From Dallia pectoralis (lineage: Eukaryota; Chordata; Actinopteri; Esociformes; Umbridae): 64,000 nucleotides of DNA. The notes beneath the pieces were generated by a model that worked only from the letters and a program-made list of their open reading frames with translations, made no database searches and had not been told where the DNA came from. The stretch spans positions 1,518,116 through 1,582,115 of the forward strand of contig CM055738.1 of assembly GCA_029465975.1 (NCBI GenBank). The letters are read 5' to 3'. Made by a program: the position numbers and the translations under genes. The first letter of the stretch is position 1. Every line of letters begins with the position of its first letter. Below, in pieces: positions 50,229 to 59,870 of the stretch.

Positions 50229-52327
50229 CTGAGGGCATCTGAATGACTGGGGGGAGAGGGTGGGTGGTTTTGTCTGTTCACCTCTCTGATGGTCCGGTTC
50301 TGTGACCAAGAGACGGAACAATAATAAGATATTGTCCAGCTGACGATGTAGATTGTTGTAAATATGCACATTGTGCTTGACGTTTGGCTGTTGTAAACGT
50401 ACCTGTGCACTGTTCTAGATCAGTGCTGGAGCTCATGTGGATGTTGTCGATCCAGATATGGCCCCTGTTACCGTGCTCAAAGAAACCCTCAATTACCACC
50501 TGACAGAGAATAGGAGAGAACAGGGTTGGGTTATAACAGGGGGTGGGGTCACAGGGGGGGTTGGGTATACGGGGTTGGGTATAGGGGGTTGGGTATAGGG
50601 GGTTGGGTATAGTGTGGTTGGGTATAGTGGGGTTGGGTATAGTGGGGTTGTGTATAGGGGGGTTGGGTATACGGGGTTGGGTATAGGGGGTTGGGTATAG
50701 GGGGTTGGGTATAGTGGGGTTGGGTATAGTGGGGTTGGGTATAGGGGGTTGTGTATAGGGGGTTGGGTATAGGGGGTTGGGTATAGGGGGTTGGGTATAG
50801 TGGGGTTGGGTATAGGGGGTTGGGTATAGGGGGTTGGGTATAGGGGGTTGGGTTTAGGGGGTTGGGTATAGGGGGTTGGATACAGGGGGTTGGGTACAGG
50901 GGGTTGGGTATAGGGGGTTGGGTATAGGGGGTTGGGTATAGGGGGTTGGGTATAGTGGGGTTGAATATAGGGGGTTGGGTACAGTGGGGTCGGATATAGG
51001 GGGTTGGATATAGGGGGTTGGGTATATGGGGTTGGGTATAGGGGGTTGGGTATAGGGGGTTGGGTATAGTGGGGTTGGATATAGGGGGTTGGGTATAGTG
51101 GGGTTGGATATAAGGGGGGTTGGATATAGGGGGTTGGGTATAGTGGGGTTGGATATAGGGGGTTGGGTAAAGGGGTTGGGTATAGTGGGGTTGGGTATAG
51201 GGGGTTGGATATAGGGGGTTGGGTATAGTGGGGTTGGGTATAGGGGGTTCGGGTATAGTGGGGTTGGGTATAGGGGGTTGGGTATAGGGGGTTGGGTATA
51301 GTGGGGTTGGGTATAGGGGTTGGGTATAGGGGGTTGGGTATAGTGGGTTGGGTATAGGGGGTTGGGTATAGTGGGGTTGGGTATAGGGGGTTGGGTATAG
51401 GGGGTTGGGTATAGGGGGGTTGGGTATAGTGAGTTGGGTATAGTGGGGTTGGGTATAGGGGTTGGGTATAGGGGGGTTGGGTATAGTGGGGTTGGGTATA
51501 GTGGGGTTGGATATAGGGGGGTTGGGTATAGTGGGGTTGGGTCTGGTTACCTGATATTCTTTGGGTGACTGTGGTAGGATGGTGCGCCCCTCTTTCCACA
51601 CAGGCCCCTGGTCTCCTTTAAGGGCCCAGAGAAGTGTCTCCTCATGGTCGTTGTCCCTCAGCAGGACCTTGAGTGACCCCTGACCCTGGCCCTCAGGCCC
51701 CTGTAGCTGGTAGTTGAAGAGCAGGCAGAGAGGTCCCTTCTCTGGCCCCACCGCGGGGCTCAGCAGACGGGCTCGTTGTCTCTCAGTCCGCGGACTGGCC
51801 TCAATGTGGAGGAAGTTACCAACATCTGAAGGAACAGGAACACAGGAACCAGTTTTACACAGGTCATGGTTAAATAACAGGCTATATCACATATCCACAA
51901 CCCATATATCCACACACATCTTTTTAATTCAGACCCATCAAGAGTTTTTCCCATAATGCTACGTGGGCTCGACCCAAGTGTTCACTTTCTAGCACACTAT
52001 GTAGGGAATAGAGTGTAATTTGTGCTGCACATCGGTAGACAGGGTTGATCTGGGAGAACTCTGTTCTAAATGGTTCCTTTATGTCAGGCATTATGTCTAA
52101 CACCTCAGAAGTAGAACATATGCCATTAGTATTGGGAGATTTAGAAAGTGCTGCTCTACAGAAGATCTAAAACAACTGTAATGACCAACTCCTTTATTCT
52201 CCTTCTGTCTCTTCTCCCAATACCCTCTTTAGTCCTCATATAGCTACTGACACCAACTGTATCTCCCTACCTGATCCCTCGTTCATTCTCTTCCTCTCTC
52301 TCTCTGTCTCTCTCTCTCTGTCTTTCG

Positions 52328-52388
<61 letters not shown>

Positions 52389-54616
52389 CTTCACCTCCCC
52401 TCTTCCTCCCATCTATCCAGAAGTTGTAAATCAAGTGCTTTCAGTCGTTCTTCTCCAATTAGTAGAAACTTTCATCAATTACAAACACATCAAGATAAAT
52501 TAATAATAAATCATGGTTGTTGAGGAGGTAACTTCCCTTCTTTAATCCCAAATTGTGCCCAAAGTGTCTAAGTTTGACCAGAACCCATTAGGCAATAGAA
52601 TAGGATTAGAGACTGTGATTAGAGGCTGTGTTTTAATGGACTGTGATTAGAGGCTGTATGTTAGGAGAATATGATTAGAGGCTGTGTGTTAGAAGTCTGT
52701 GATTAGAGGCTGTGTGTTAGGAGTCTGTGATTAGAGGCTGTGTGTTAGAAGTCTGTGATTAGAGGCTGTGTGTTAGGAGTCTGTGATTAGAGGCTGTGTG
52801 TTAGGAGCCTGTGATTAGAGGCTGTGTGTTAGGAGTATGTGATTAGAGGCTGTGTGTTAGGAGTATGTGATTAGAGGCTGTGTGTTAGGAGTATGTGATT
52901 AGAGGCTGTGTGTTAGGAGTCTGTGATTAGAGGCTGTGTGTTAGGAGTATGTGATTAGAGGCTGTGTGTTAGGAGTCTGTGATTAGAGGCTGTGTGTTAG
53001 GAGTCTGTGATTAGAGGCTGTGTGTTAGGAGTCTGTGATTAGAGGCTGTGTGTTAGGAGTCTGTGATTAGAGGCTGTGTGTTAGGAGTATGTGATTAGAG
53101 GCTGTGTGTTAGTGACAGAGTGCATTAGAATGTCCTTTCAACTAATTCTAGTTCGAGTGTGTGTGGGTGGTACTGACCGTGTTTGGGCAGAGGTAGGGGG
53201 TGGTCTGGAGACAAACCCGATGAGCCACTGCCTCCATGTAAAGACCACCTGAGCTCCGACAGACTGTCCGGAATCCAGCCACACAGACTTGACTCAAAGT
53301 CACAGAGACCTCCCAGAGACCACGCAGTTGTACCTGCAGAAGACAGAGGACACAGAGAAGGAAAACCAGTTGATCACTGTACATGTTAGGGTTAGGCACA
53401 TGTTAGGGTTAGGCACATGTTAGGTTTGGGCACATGTTAGGGTTAGGCACATGTTAGGGTTGGGCACATGTTAGGGTTAGGCACATGTTAGGGTTGGGCA
53501 CATGTTAGGGTTAGGCACATGTTAGGGTTAGGCACATGTTAGGGTTGGGCACATGTTAGGGTTGGGCACATGTTAGGCACATGTTAGGGTTGGGCACATG
53601 TTAGGGTTAGGCACATGTTAGGGTTAGGCACATGTTAGGTTTGGGCACATGTTAGGGTTAGGCACATGTTAGGGTTGGGCACATGTTAGGGTTAGGCACA
53701 TGTTAGGGTTAGGCACATGTTAGGGTTAGGCACATGTTAGGGTTAGGCACATGTTAGGGTTAGGCACATGTCAGGGTTGGGCACATGTTAGGCACATGTT
53801 AGGGTTAGGCACATGTTAGGGTTAGGCACATGTTAGGGTTAGGCGCATGTTAGGGTTAGGCACATGTTAGGGTTAGGCACATGTTAGGGTTGGGCACATG
53901 TTAGGGTTGGGCACATGTTAGGCACATGTTAGGGTTAGGCACATGTTAGGGTTAGGCACATGTTAGGCACATGTTAGGGTTAGGCACATGTTAGGGTTAG
54001 GCACATGTTAGGGTTAGGCACATGTTAGGGTTAGGCACATGTTAGGGTTAGGCACATGTTAGGGTTAGGCAGATGTTAGGGTTAGGCACATGTTAGGGTT
54101 GGGCACATGTTAGGGTTGGGCACATGTTAGGCACATGTTAGGGTTAGGCACATGTTAGGGTTAGGCACATGTTAGGGTTAGGCACATGTTAGGGTTAGGC
54201 ACATGTTAGGGTTGGGCACATGTTAGGGTTGGGCACATGTTAGGCACATGTTAGGGTTAGGCACATGTTAGGGTTAAGCACATGTTAGGGTTAGGCACAT
54301 GTTAGGGTTATGCACATGGGTTAGGCACATGTTAGGGTTAGGCACATGTTAGGGTTATGCACATGGGTTAGGCACATGTTAGGGTTAGGCACATGTTAGG
54401 GTTAGGCACATGTTAGGGTTAGGCACATGTTAGGGTTAGGCACATGTTAGGGTTAGGCACATGTTAGGGTTGGGCACATGTTAGGGTTAGGCACATGTTA
54501 GGGTTAGGCACATGTTAGTAAGTTTATATATTTACCAGGTCCAGCTCCTCTCAGAACTGCAGTGGTGCCCTCTACTGGCAGGGTGGGTGTGGCTGTGACA
54601 GGTAGAGTGGTGGTTT
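35830..54616 (-). CDS. nrp2: neuropilin-2, 3' half of gene (gene-level entry)
   Basis: Single-pass membrane co-receptor for class 3 semaphorins and VEGF family ligands, acting in axon guidance and lymphatic/vascular growth (known for the family). Exons seen on the minus strand, 5' to 3': 54616-54536 (linker), 53333-53178, 51825-51551 and 50499-50403 (MAM), 47977-47945 (microexon), 42693-42320 (NRP2b ending), possibly 36712-36650, and 36134-35830 (NRP2a ending). All junctions agree in phase; those after the MAM domain are phase 1. The tails LENYNFELYDGIKHKVK...CCSEA and EPMLSIRLEADQ...SSQC identify NRP2 rather than NRP1. CUB and F5/8C exons are not in the window. Which teleost paralogue it is cannot be decided here. 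Introns are filled with minisatellites. Confidence 0.9.
36150..36592. repeat. 30/31-bp minisatellite in last nrp2 intron
   Basis: About 14 copies of ACCAATCAGAGGA(C/T)AGA units in 30- and 31-bp versions. It begins within about 20 bases of the NRP2a exon acceptor, so this short intron is nearly all minisatellite. Each copy contains CCAAT on the plus strand. Confidence 0.93.
36650..36712 (-). CDS. nrp2: Possible 63-nt nrp2 exon before the NRP2a ending
   Basis: On the minus strand, acceptor gtctgcctcacag, 63 nt without a stop, and donor gtgagat. The exon would enter and leave in phase 1, matching both the microexon and the NRP2a exon, and encode DRRPGVSGNEPFFNNRENKN plus one residue. Mammalian NRP2a has a juxtamembrane acidic segment in this place, but I see no clear sequence similarity. 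It rests on splice sites, phase and position only. Confidence 0.45.
36708..37062. repeat. 69-bp tandem repeat, five copies, carries a splice-acceptor copy
   Basis: Units start acgatctgtgaggcagacaa at 36708, 36777, 36846, 36915, 36984 and 37053 (last partial). On the minus strand each ends in gtctgcctcacag followed by atcgt, identical to the acceptor of the possible exon at 36650-36712. The plus-strand open frame across it is due to the 69-bp period. Confidence 0.93.
37063..38766. other. nrp2 intronic sequence, no feature recognised
   Basis: Intron between the NRP2b and NRP2a endings. Apart from a short dispersed-repeat piece near 38210-38265 (caaatggcaccctatc, agtgcactac) I see no repeat or exon. 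Confidence 0.5.
38767..39042. repeat. 60-bp tandem repeat, about 4.5 copies
   Basis: Unit contains gaactgaaactacatctgtt and ggaggacagaacat. The 60-bp period keeps one frame open (ELKLHLFMEDRT), which I regard as chance. Confidence 0.93.
39043..39710. other. nrp2 intronic sequence, no feature recognised
   Basis: Unique sequence with a short ctctct run near 39355; no exon-like segment noticed. Confidence 0.45.
39711..39870. repeat. 59-bp tandem repeat, 2.7 copies
   Basis: Units start cagactggcaggttat at 39713, 39772 and 39831, each with the palindrome-like gaccatataaggtcat. Unrelated to the 59-bp satellite at 512. Confidence 0.9.
39993..40572. repeat. 15-bp minisatellite, about 38 copies
   Basis: CTCCATCATCTCTAA with a/g and c/t variants. 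Open frames on both strands (SSLTP; MMELE) are artefacts of the 15-bp period. Confidence 0.96.
40638..40899. repeat. 29-bp minisatellite, nine copies
   Basis: Unit ACCAACCCGGTCCCTGTGGT plus ctaaagcac, very uniform. A lone related copy lies at about 41218-41252. Confidence 0.95.
41033..41052 (+). promoter_or_regulatory. CTCF-like motif
   Basis: CGACCACAAGGTGGCGAGAG contains CCACAAGGTGGCG, close to the CTCF core CCACNAGGKGGCR. In the intron between the two nrp2 endings. Motif match by eye only. Confidence 0.45.
41253..42319. other. nrp2 intronic/3'-flank sequence of NRP2b ending
   Basis: Contains degenerate CTGTCTGT and ctctgactg stretches (41405-41535), short ctcccccgctctc repeats (41965-42055) and a CT run (42228-42288). 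It is probably NRP2b 3' UTR next to the stop at 42320; I see no poly(A) signal I would assign. Confidence 0.4.
42320..42693 (-). CDS. nrp2: nrp2 terminal exon, NRP2b-type tail
   Basis: Acceptor gccatcag, then 124 codons in phase 1 ending at the stop at 42320-42322. It encodes GGAVPSTCDPTVDTVSVQPL, a membrane segment starting YWYYVMACGAGVLLL, then a His/Tyr/Pro-rich cytoplasmic tail (HYHSNHYGPGPNHNHYLL) and the end EPMLSIRLEADQHRSSQC. PTVDTV, YWYYVMA and the EP-L-I-LE-D end match the mammalian NRP2b isoform, which lacks the SEA PDZ motif. The cytoplasmic tail is longer than I remember for mammals. Using this exon gives a receptor with the same outside but a different membrane/cytoplasmic part from NRP2a. 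Confidence 0.93.
42685..42700 (-). promoter_or_regulatory. CTCF-like motif overlapping the NRP2b splice acceptor
   Basis: Minus strand CCATCAGGGGGCGCTG is almost the textbook CTCF core (CCASCAGGGGGCGCT). The AG of the acceptor lies inside it. Binding is not shown by sequence alone. Confidence 0.6.
42701..43206. other. nrp2 intron, no feature recognised
   Basis: Unique sequence between the NRP2b acceptor and the 30-bp minisatellite; no exon-like segment found. Confidence 0.45.
43207..43993. repeat. 30-bp minisatellite, 26 copies
   Basis: Unit TGTTGGAATGGGGCCGGAGC plus tctgagattg. GC-rich, with ggtccggcgc and ggacggagc variants. Open frames on both strands result from the 30-bp period. Confidence 0.96.
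43994..44934. other. nrp2 intron; CTGT microsatellite and dispersed repeat
   Basis: Includes a purine-rich stretch (44040-44110), a piece of the short dispersed repeat near 44455-44565, and a CTGTCTGCATGT microsatellite at 44672-44805. Confidence 0.5.
44935..45652. repeat. 14-bp minisatellite, about 51 copies
   Basis: AAGCATCAGGGGCC with aatcatc and gcatcggg variants. A 14-aa periodic open frame (3 units = 42 bp) runs through it and is not a gene. Confidence 0.96.
45775..46564. repeat. 27-bp minisatellite, 29 copies
   Basis: Unit GTAACACAGTTACAAGTCTG plus atagtat. GTAACacaGTTAC forms a short palindrome in every copy. The last array unit is followed by unique sequence with small ggaagaatgg duplications (46640-46715). 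Confidence 0.96.
46918..47284. repeat. 23-bp minisatellite, 16 copies
   Basis: GTACTTGGCCTCTCCACAGG plus ggg, nearly uniform. On the plus strand it holds repeated ccacag/g acceptor-like sites, but nrp2 is transcribed from the other strand. Confidence 0.95.
47409..47756. repeat. 6/12-bp minisatellite (ACCAGG/ACCAGT)
   Basis: About 58 hexamers of the type accagg, accagt, accaga. GT-rich on the transcript strand (CTGGTACTGGTC). Confidence 0.95.
47945..47977 (-). CDS. nrp2: nrp2 33-nt microexon
   Basis: On the minus strand, acceptor tttttcacag, 33 nt, donor gtgagt. Enters and leaves in phase 1. With the preceding exon it reads EPFPAFPPDMT, matching the EPISAFA segment that follows the MAM domain in mammalian NRP2. 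Being a multiple of three it can be skipped without a frame change, and it joins either ending. Confidence 0.85.
48217..49872. repeat. 1.65-kb purine-only minisatellite in nrp2 intron
   Basis: Units of about 18 bp (GAGGGGGAGGAGAAGGAG, with agtgggg variants), almost entirely A and G on the plus strand. The nrp2 transcript would carry the C/U-rich complement, ending about 240 nt upstream of the microexon. The open frames over it (Gly/Arg/Glu or Ser/Pro) are artefacts. Confidence 0.96.
49978..50227. repeat. (GT)n microsatellite
   Basis: About 250 bp of TG repeat with scattered interruptions; Z-DNA-prone. Confidence 0.95.
50403..50499 (-). CDS. nrp2: nrp2 exon, end of MAM domain
   Basis: Acceptor ttctctgtcag, 97 nt, donor gtacgt; enters phase 0, leaves phase 1. 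Encodes VVIEGFFEHGNRGHIWIDNI then HMSSSTDLEQCT, the conserved end of the MAM domain (G-I-I-D-I and the final Cys). In neuropilins the MAM domain supports receptor association in the membrane (known for the family). Confidence 0.92.
50528..51546. repeat. 14-bp G-rich minisatellite, about 70 copies
   Basis: GGGGGTTGGGTATA and 13-15-bp variants. Four G-runs every two units make the plus strand a strong G-quadruplex candidate; the transcript strand is the C-rich complement. It lies between two MAM exons, ending 4 bases from a donor site. Confidence 0.96.
51551..51825 (-). CDS. nrp2: nrp2 exon, middle of MAM domain
   Basis: Acceptor gttccttcag, 275 nt, donor gtaacc; enters phase 1, leaves phase 0. 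Reads DVGNFLHIEASPRTERQRAR, LLSPAV, CLLFNYQLQG, GSLKVLLRDN, LLWALKGDQGPVWKEGRTIL and ends SPKEYQ. The order L-SP...C-F-Y...L-V...LLW...QG--WK-GR-ILP...EYQ is that of NRP2 MAM domains. Confidence 0.94.
51826..52611. other. nrp2 intron, CT microsatellite
   Basis: Holds a ctctct/gtctgt run at 52290-52390 and a piece of the short dispersed repeat around 51975-52030. No exon seen. Confidence 0.5.
52612..53113. repeat. 28-bp minisatellite, about 17 copies
   Basis: Unit GATTAGAGGCTGTGTGTTAG plus gagtctgt (or gagtatgt). Confidence 0.95.
53178..53333 (-). CDS. nrp2: nrp2 exon, start of MAM domain
   Basis: Acceptor ctgcag, 156 nt, donor gtcagt; enters phase 1, leaves phase 1. Reads TTAWSLGGLCDFESSLCGWI, then LSELRWSLHGGSGSSG and ends PLPLPKH. 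C-x-F-x5-C-GW is the conserved start of MAM domains. The exon joins correctly to its neighbours on both sides. Confidence 0.9.
53381..54519. repeat. 17-bp telomere-like minisatellite, about 66 copies
   Basis: GTTAGGGTTAGGCACAT with gttagggttgg variants and some shorter units. Most units contain TTAGGGTTA, which matches the YTAGGGTTR site of TRF1/TRF2 as known in mammals. It ends about 17 bases from the donor of the linker exon. Confidence 0.96.
54536..54616 (-). CDS. nrp2: nrp2 exon, Thr/Pro linker before MAM domain
   Basis: Acceptor tcctgtag, 81 nt, donor gtaaat; phase 1 in and out. Encodes TTTLPVTATPTLPVEGTTAV then LRGAGP, a Thr/Pro-rich linker between the F5/8 type C domains and the MAM domain, probably O-glycosylated. 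A CTCF-like motif lies inside it (54564-54578, minus: CCAGTAGAGGGCACC). Confidence 0.82.
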
Positions 54617-54705
54617 CTACAGGAGAAAGAAGAGGAAGAACATGATGAAGGTAAATCCACAATAAAACACATGGCTCATCCCAACTCCTGAGACTTCAAG
54701 ACACA

Positions 54706-55107
54706 ACTAGTAAAAAACAGACACATCTAGTAAACAACAGACACAACTAGTAAACAACAGACACAACTAGTAAACAACAGACACATCTAGTAAACAACAG
54801 ACACATCTAGTAAACAACAGACACAAATAGTAAACAACAGACACATCTAGTAAACAACAGACACAACTAGTAAACAACAGACACAACTAGTAAACAACAG
54901 ACGCAACTAGTAAACAACATACACAACTAGTAAACCACAGACACATCTAGTAAACAACAGACACAACTAGTAAACAACAGACACAACTAGTAAACAACAG
55001 ACACAACTAGTAAACAACATACACAACTAGTAAACCACAGACACAACTAGTAAACAACAGACACAACAAGTAAACAACAGACACAACTAGTAAACAACAG
55101 ACACAAC
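54706..55107. repeat. 20-bp minisatellite, 20 copies
   Basis: ACACAACTAGTAAACAACAG, with cacatctag and caccac variants. Confidence 0.95.
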
Positions 55108-55204
55108 TCTACTCATGTCTGATGAACAAACAACAAATTGAACACAAATGCACACAGGTAACCTTTTCTCCACACAACACAGTTCATCTGCCCCCCCGCC
55201 CCAC

Positions 55205-56128
<924 letters not shown>

Positions 56129-56611
56129 AGCTACACCCTCAGTTACACACTCAGCTACACCCTCAGCTACACCCTCAGCTACACCCTCAGTTACACCCTC
56201 AGCTACACCCTCAGTTACACCCTCAGCTACACCCTCAGTTACACTCTCAGCTACACCCTCAGTTACACCCTCAGCTACACCCTCAGTTACACCCTCAGCT
56301 ACACCCTCAGCTACACCCTCAGTTACACCCTCAGCTACACCCTCAGTTACACCCTCAGCTACACCCTCAGTTACACCCTCAGCTACACCCTCAGTTACAC
56401 CCTCAGCTACACCCTCAGCTACACCCTCAGCTACACCCTCAGTTACACCCTCAGCTACAACCTCAGCTACACCCTCAGCTACACCCTCAGCTACACCCTC
56501 AGCTACACCCTCAGTTACACCCTCAGCTACGCCCTCAGCTACAACCTCAGCTACACCCTCAGCTACACCCTCAGCTACACCCTCAGCTACACCCTCAGCT
56601 ACACCCTCAGT
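56129..56611. repeat. 12-bp minisatellite, about 40 copies
   Basis: AGCTACACCCTC alternating with AGTTACACCCTC. The open frames (SYTL; TPSA) are artefacts of the 12-bp period. Confidence 0.96.
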
Positions 56612-56914
56612 GGGAACGAGTATGAGAGAGTGACTATATGAACATTCTAGGATAATATATCCCTTTAAAAGTCTTCATCCTTTTATAGACCTTTGTGTTT
56701 TCCGATTGTATTTTTTTTACTTCCATATTTATAAAAAAAAATCTTCTTGCTTTTGAAATGTAAACACATTTTTGTCACGCCAGTAAAACTCCTTGAAACT
56801 GAAGTGAATTGAGAGATATAGAGACATTAACAGTGTGAGATGTCTGTGAGCTGATGAAAAGAAGTGAGAAGCTCCAGCTAAATATTTACTCGAGAAGGAT
56901 ATGAGCAGATCCAA
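56612..56914. other. AT-rich unique sequence
   Basis: No exon or repeat seen. Confidence 0.4.
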
Positions 56915-57652
56915 GGGTTCAGGGTGGAGTGGGACTGATGTGTTCAGGGTGGAGTGGGACTGATGTGTTCAGGGTGGAGTGGGACTGATGTGTTCAGGGT
57001 GGAGTGGGACTGATGTGTTCAGAGTGGGACTGATGTGTTCAGGGTGGGACTGATGTGTTCAGGGTGGAGTGGGACTGATGTGTTCAGGGTGGAGTGGGAC
57101 TGATGTGTTCAGAGTGGGACTGATGTGTTCAGGGTGGGACTGATGTGTTCAGGGTGGAGTGGGACTGATGTGTTCAGAGTGGGACTGATGTGTTCAGGGT
57201 GGGACTGATGTGTTCAGAGTGGAGTGGGACTGATGTGTTCAGAGTGGGACTGATGTGTTCAGGGTGGAGTGGGACTGATGTGTTCAGAGTGGGACTGATG
57301 TGATGTGTTCAGGGTGGGACTGATGTGTTCAGATGTGTTCAGGGTGGAGTGGGACTGATGTGTTCAGAGTGGGACTGATGTGATGATGTGAGTGGGACAT
57401 GTGATGTGTTCAGGTGGGTGGAGTGGGACTGATGTGTTCAGAGGGTGGGACTGATGTGTTCAGGGTGGAGTGGGACTGATGTGTTCAGGGTGGAGTGGGA
57501 CTGATGTGTTCAGGGTGGAGTGGGACTGATGTGTTCAGGGTGGAGTGGGACTGATGTGTTCAGAGTGGGACTGATGTGTTCAGGGTGGAGTGGGACTGAT
57601 GTGTTCAGAGTGGGACTGATGTGTTCAGAGTGGAGTGGGACTGATGTGATCA
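56915..57652. repeat. 25/20-bp minisatellite
   Basis: Units of GGGTGGAGTGGGACTGATGT plus gttca, mixed with shorter gagtgggactgatgtgttca units. Irregular between 57295 and 57440. Confidence 0.94.
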
Positions 57653-58439
57653 GTTATTGTATGGGTGTGTTTGTGTGTGTGTGCATGAACATATCACAAA
57701 GCACTACCATGTGTCTAACCTCAAAGTGTGTGTGTGTGTGTCTGTGTGTGTGTGTGTGTGTGTGTGAGGGGGGGGGGCGCTAGAGGAACAACAACAACAA
57801 GCAGACAGGAGTCTTAGACACACAGAGGAATGGAGATGATTACATTCTACTGTTCCACGGCAACCACACATTTTCCATGTCTTTCTCAAACCTAACGGGG
57901 TAAGAGGAGAAGGAGGTGGAAATGAGTTAGAGAAGGAGGTAAAGAAAGCGGAGGAGGAGATTTACCCTGCCCGTTCAACCAATCCCCTTACTGTCAGCAC
58001 AAGTTGGGTTTCAAGCAGAGCTTCTCACATGTGAAAGTGATCAGAGATAAGAAATGACTTTTAGCTTGCTCAGCTTCCCACAGGGAGACAGGAATGCTGG
58101 ACTGTAGGAACACACAGGGCCACAACGGAACCGCGGAACATCTGAGCTAGAACCACTGAAACCACCTGGGTCTCTTATAACAGAGAAAAATCTGAACACC
58201 TGAGAATTTCACCTCTCCAACTTTACACCCCACAGGAGCCTTGTAAACTCCGTCCGGTCAGCTAGGAGGTGTTGTAGAAGTGCTCCGGTCAGTCTCCCAT
58301 GTGCTTCTAATGGAAGTCCCTAAAACATTCCAGGATGGTCACCCCTCAGAGGCTTCACAGTTAATGCTTTTAACATTCAGCCCAAACACCACAACCGTGT
58401 TCATGGAAAACAGGGCTAATATCTTAAGCAGCTTGTAAC
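57653..58439. other. Unique sequence with short GT repeat
   Basis: A TG repeat followed by a G run at 57725-57777. The rest was examined on the minus strand for an F5/8 type C exon of nrp2; none was recognised. Confidence 0.4.
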
Positions 58440-58800
58440 CATTCACTCTGAATCCAGCCTCTAACGCCAGCCTCAGACGCCAGCCTCAGACGCCAGCCTC
58501 TGACACCAGCCTCTAACGCCAGCCTCTGACGCCAGCCTCTGACACCAGCCTCTGACACCAGCCTCTGACACCAGCCTCTGACACCACATCTAACTAACAT
58601 TAGTCTCCAACACCACACTCGTAACCAGTCTATAACATTAACCTCCAAAACAAACCATTCGGTAGCACCTGGCTAGCCATTCTGTAGCACCTGTAGCACC
58701 TGGCTAGCCATTCTGTAGCACCTGGCTAGCCATTCTGTAGCACCTGTAGCACCTGGCTAGCCATTCTGTAGCACCTGTAGCACCTGGCTAGCCAGTCAGT
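58440..58800. repeat. Two short minisatellites
   Basis: 58450-58585: units of about 15 bp (cagcctctgacacc/gccagcctctaac). 58655-58795: units built of agcacctggctagccattct and gtagcacctgtagc. Confidence 0.88.
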
Positions 58801-59239
58801 ACATGTGCTGTACGTCTGCGTCCCAACTTGGCGTGTGAGGCATGAGAAGGTGTTCTGAGGTCCAGGAGACTCAGGGGTTTGGGGCACAGTGCTGACAACA
58901 CAGAGGCAGTCCAGTTCCCACATGGATCACATATCTATCATGTGACTGCCATGAATGGCTGAACTTGGTTGACCCTGCGTTACCACTGATCTCCAGCAGA
59001 GGTCACTGAACATACACCGAACATGCCACTGCTGTCAAGTGGTGAATGAATTACAGTGATTGGAACACTCAAGAGACTGTGTGTCTTCACGATTCGCTTT
59101 GCACAACTCTGACACAACTCTTTTATTTATGCATTATTCCTCTGTTCCAGACTTCCCGTCCTCTTTGAGAGGAGCGGAGGTGACAGGAGTGGAGAGGTGA
59201 GGAGAGAAGTTTAGGTTTATGGCAAGGTTAAGATTAGAT
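58801..59239. other. Unique sequence, no feature recognised
   Basis: No exon seen. ccagcagaggtcactg at about 58992-59008 resembles a weak CTCF core. Confidence 0.35.
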
Positions 59240-59243
59240 ATAA

Positions 59244-59637
59244 ATATTCACTTCTACTGTTCTGAGTGGACACCATATTCACTTCTACTGTTCTGAGTGG
59301 ACACCATATTCACTTCTACTGTTCTGAGTGGACACCATATTCACTTCTACTGTTCTGAGTGGACACCATATTCACTTCTACTGTTCTGAGTGGACACCAT
59401 ATTCACTTCTACTGTTCTGAGTGGACACCATATTCACTTCTACTGTTCTGAGTGGACACCATATTCACTTCTACTGTTCTGAGTGGACACCATATTCACT
59501 TCTACTGTTCTGAGTGGACACCATATTCACTTCTACTGTTCTGAGTGGACACCATATTCACTTCTACTGTTCTGAGTGGACACCATATTCACTTCTACTG
59601 TTCTGAGTGGACACCATATTCACTTCTACTGTTCTGA
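59244..59637. repeat. 31-bp minisatellite, about 13 copies
   Basis: TATTCACTTCTACTGTTCTG plus agtggacacca, almost identical copies. Confidence 0.95.
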
Positions 59638-59870
59638 GGTTTCCTTTTAGTTACCAGATGTATAGGCAGAAAGACTATGTGTTCATTTATTCCTTTCCAA
59701 ATAGAGAGAAACACACAGTTGTAAGCTGTTCCCACAAGCCTACTATAATAAACAGGAAAACTTGGTTCCATGTTATAGGGCCAGTCGAGAGAGGGTTCAG
59801 AGCAAAGCAGAAATGTGTTTTATAACATTAGGATAAATGTGAAAGTACTTCATCAATCAGACATGTCAGG

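Noticed and set aside
53381..54519. True telomere or chromosome end
   Set aside because: The unit is 17 bp with GCACAT interruptions, flanked on both sides by nrp2 exons.
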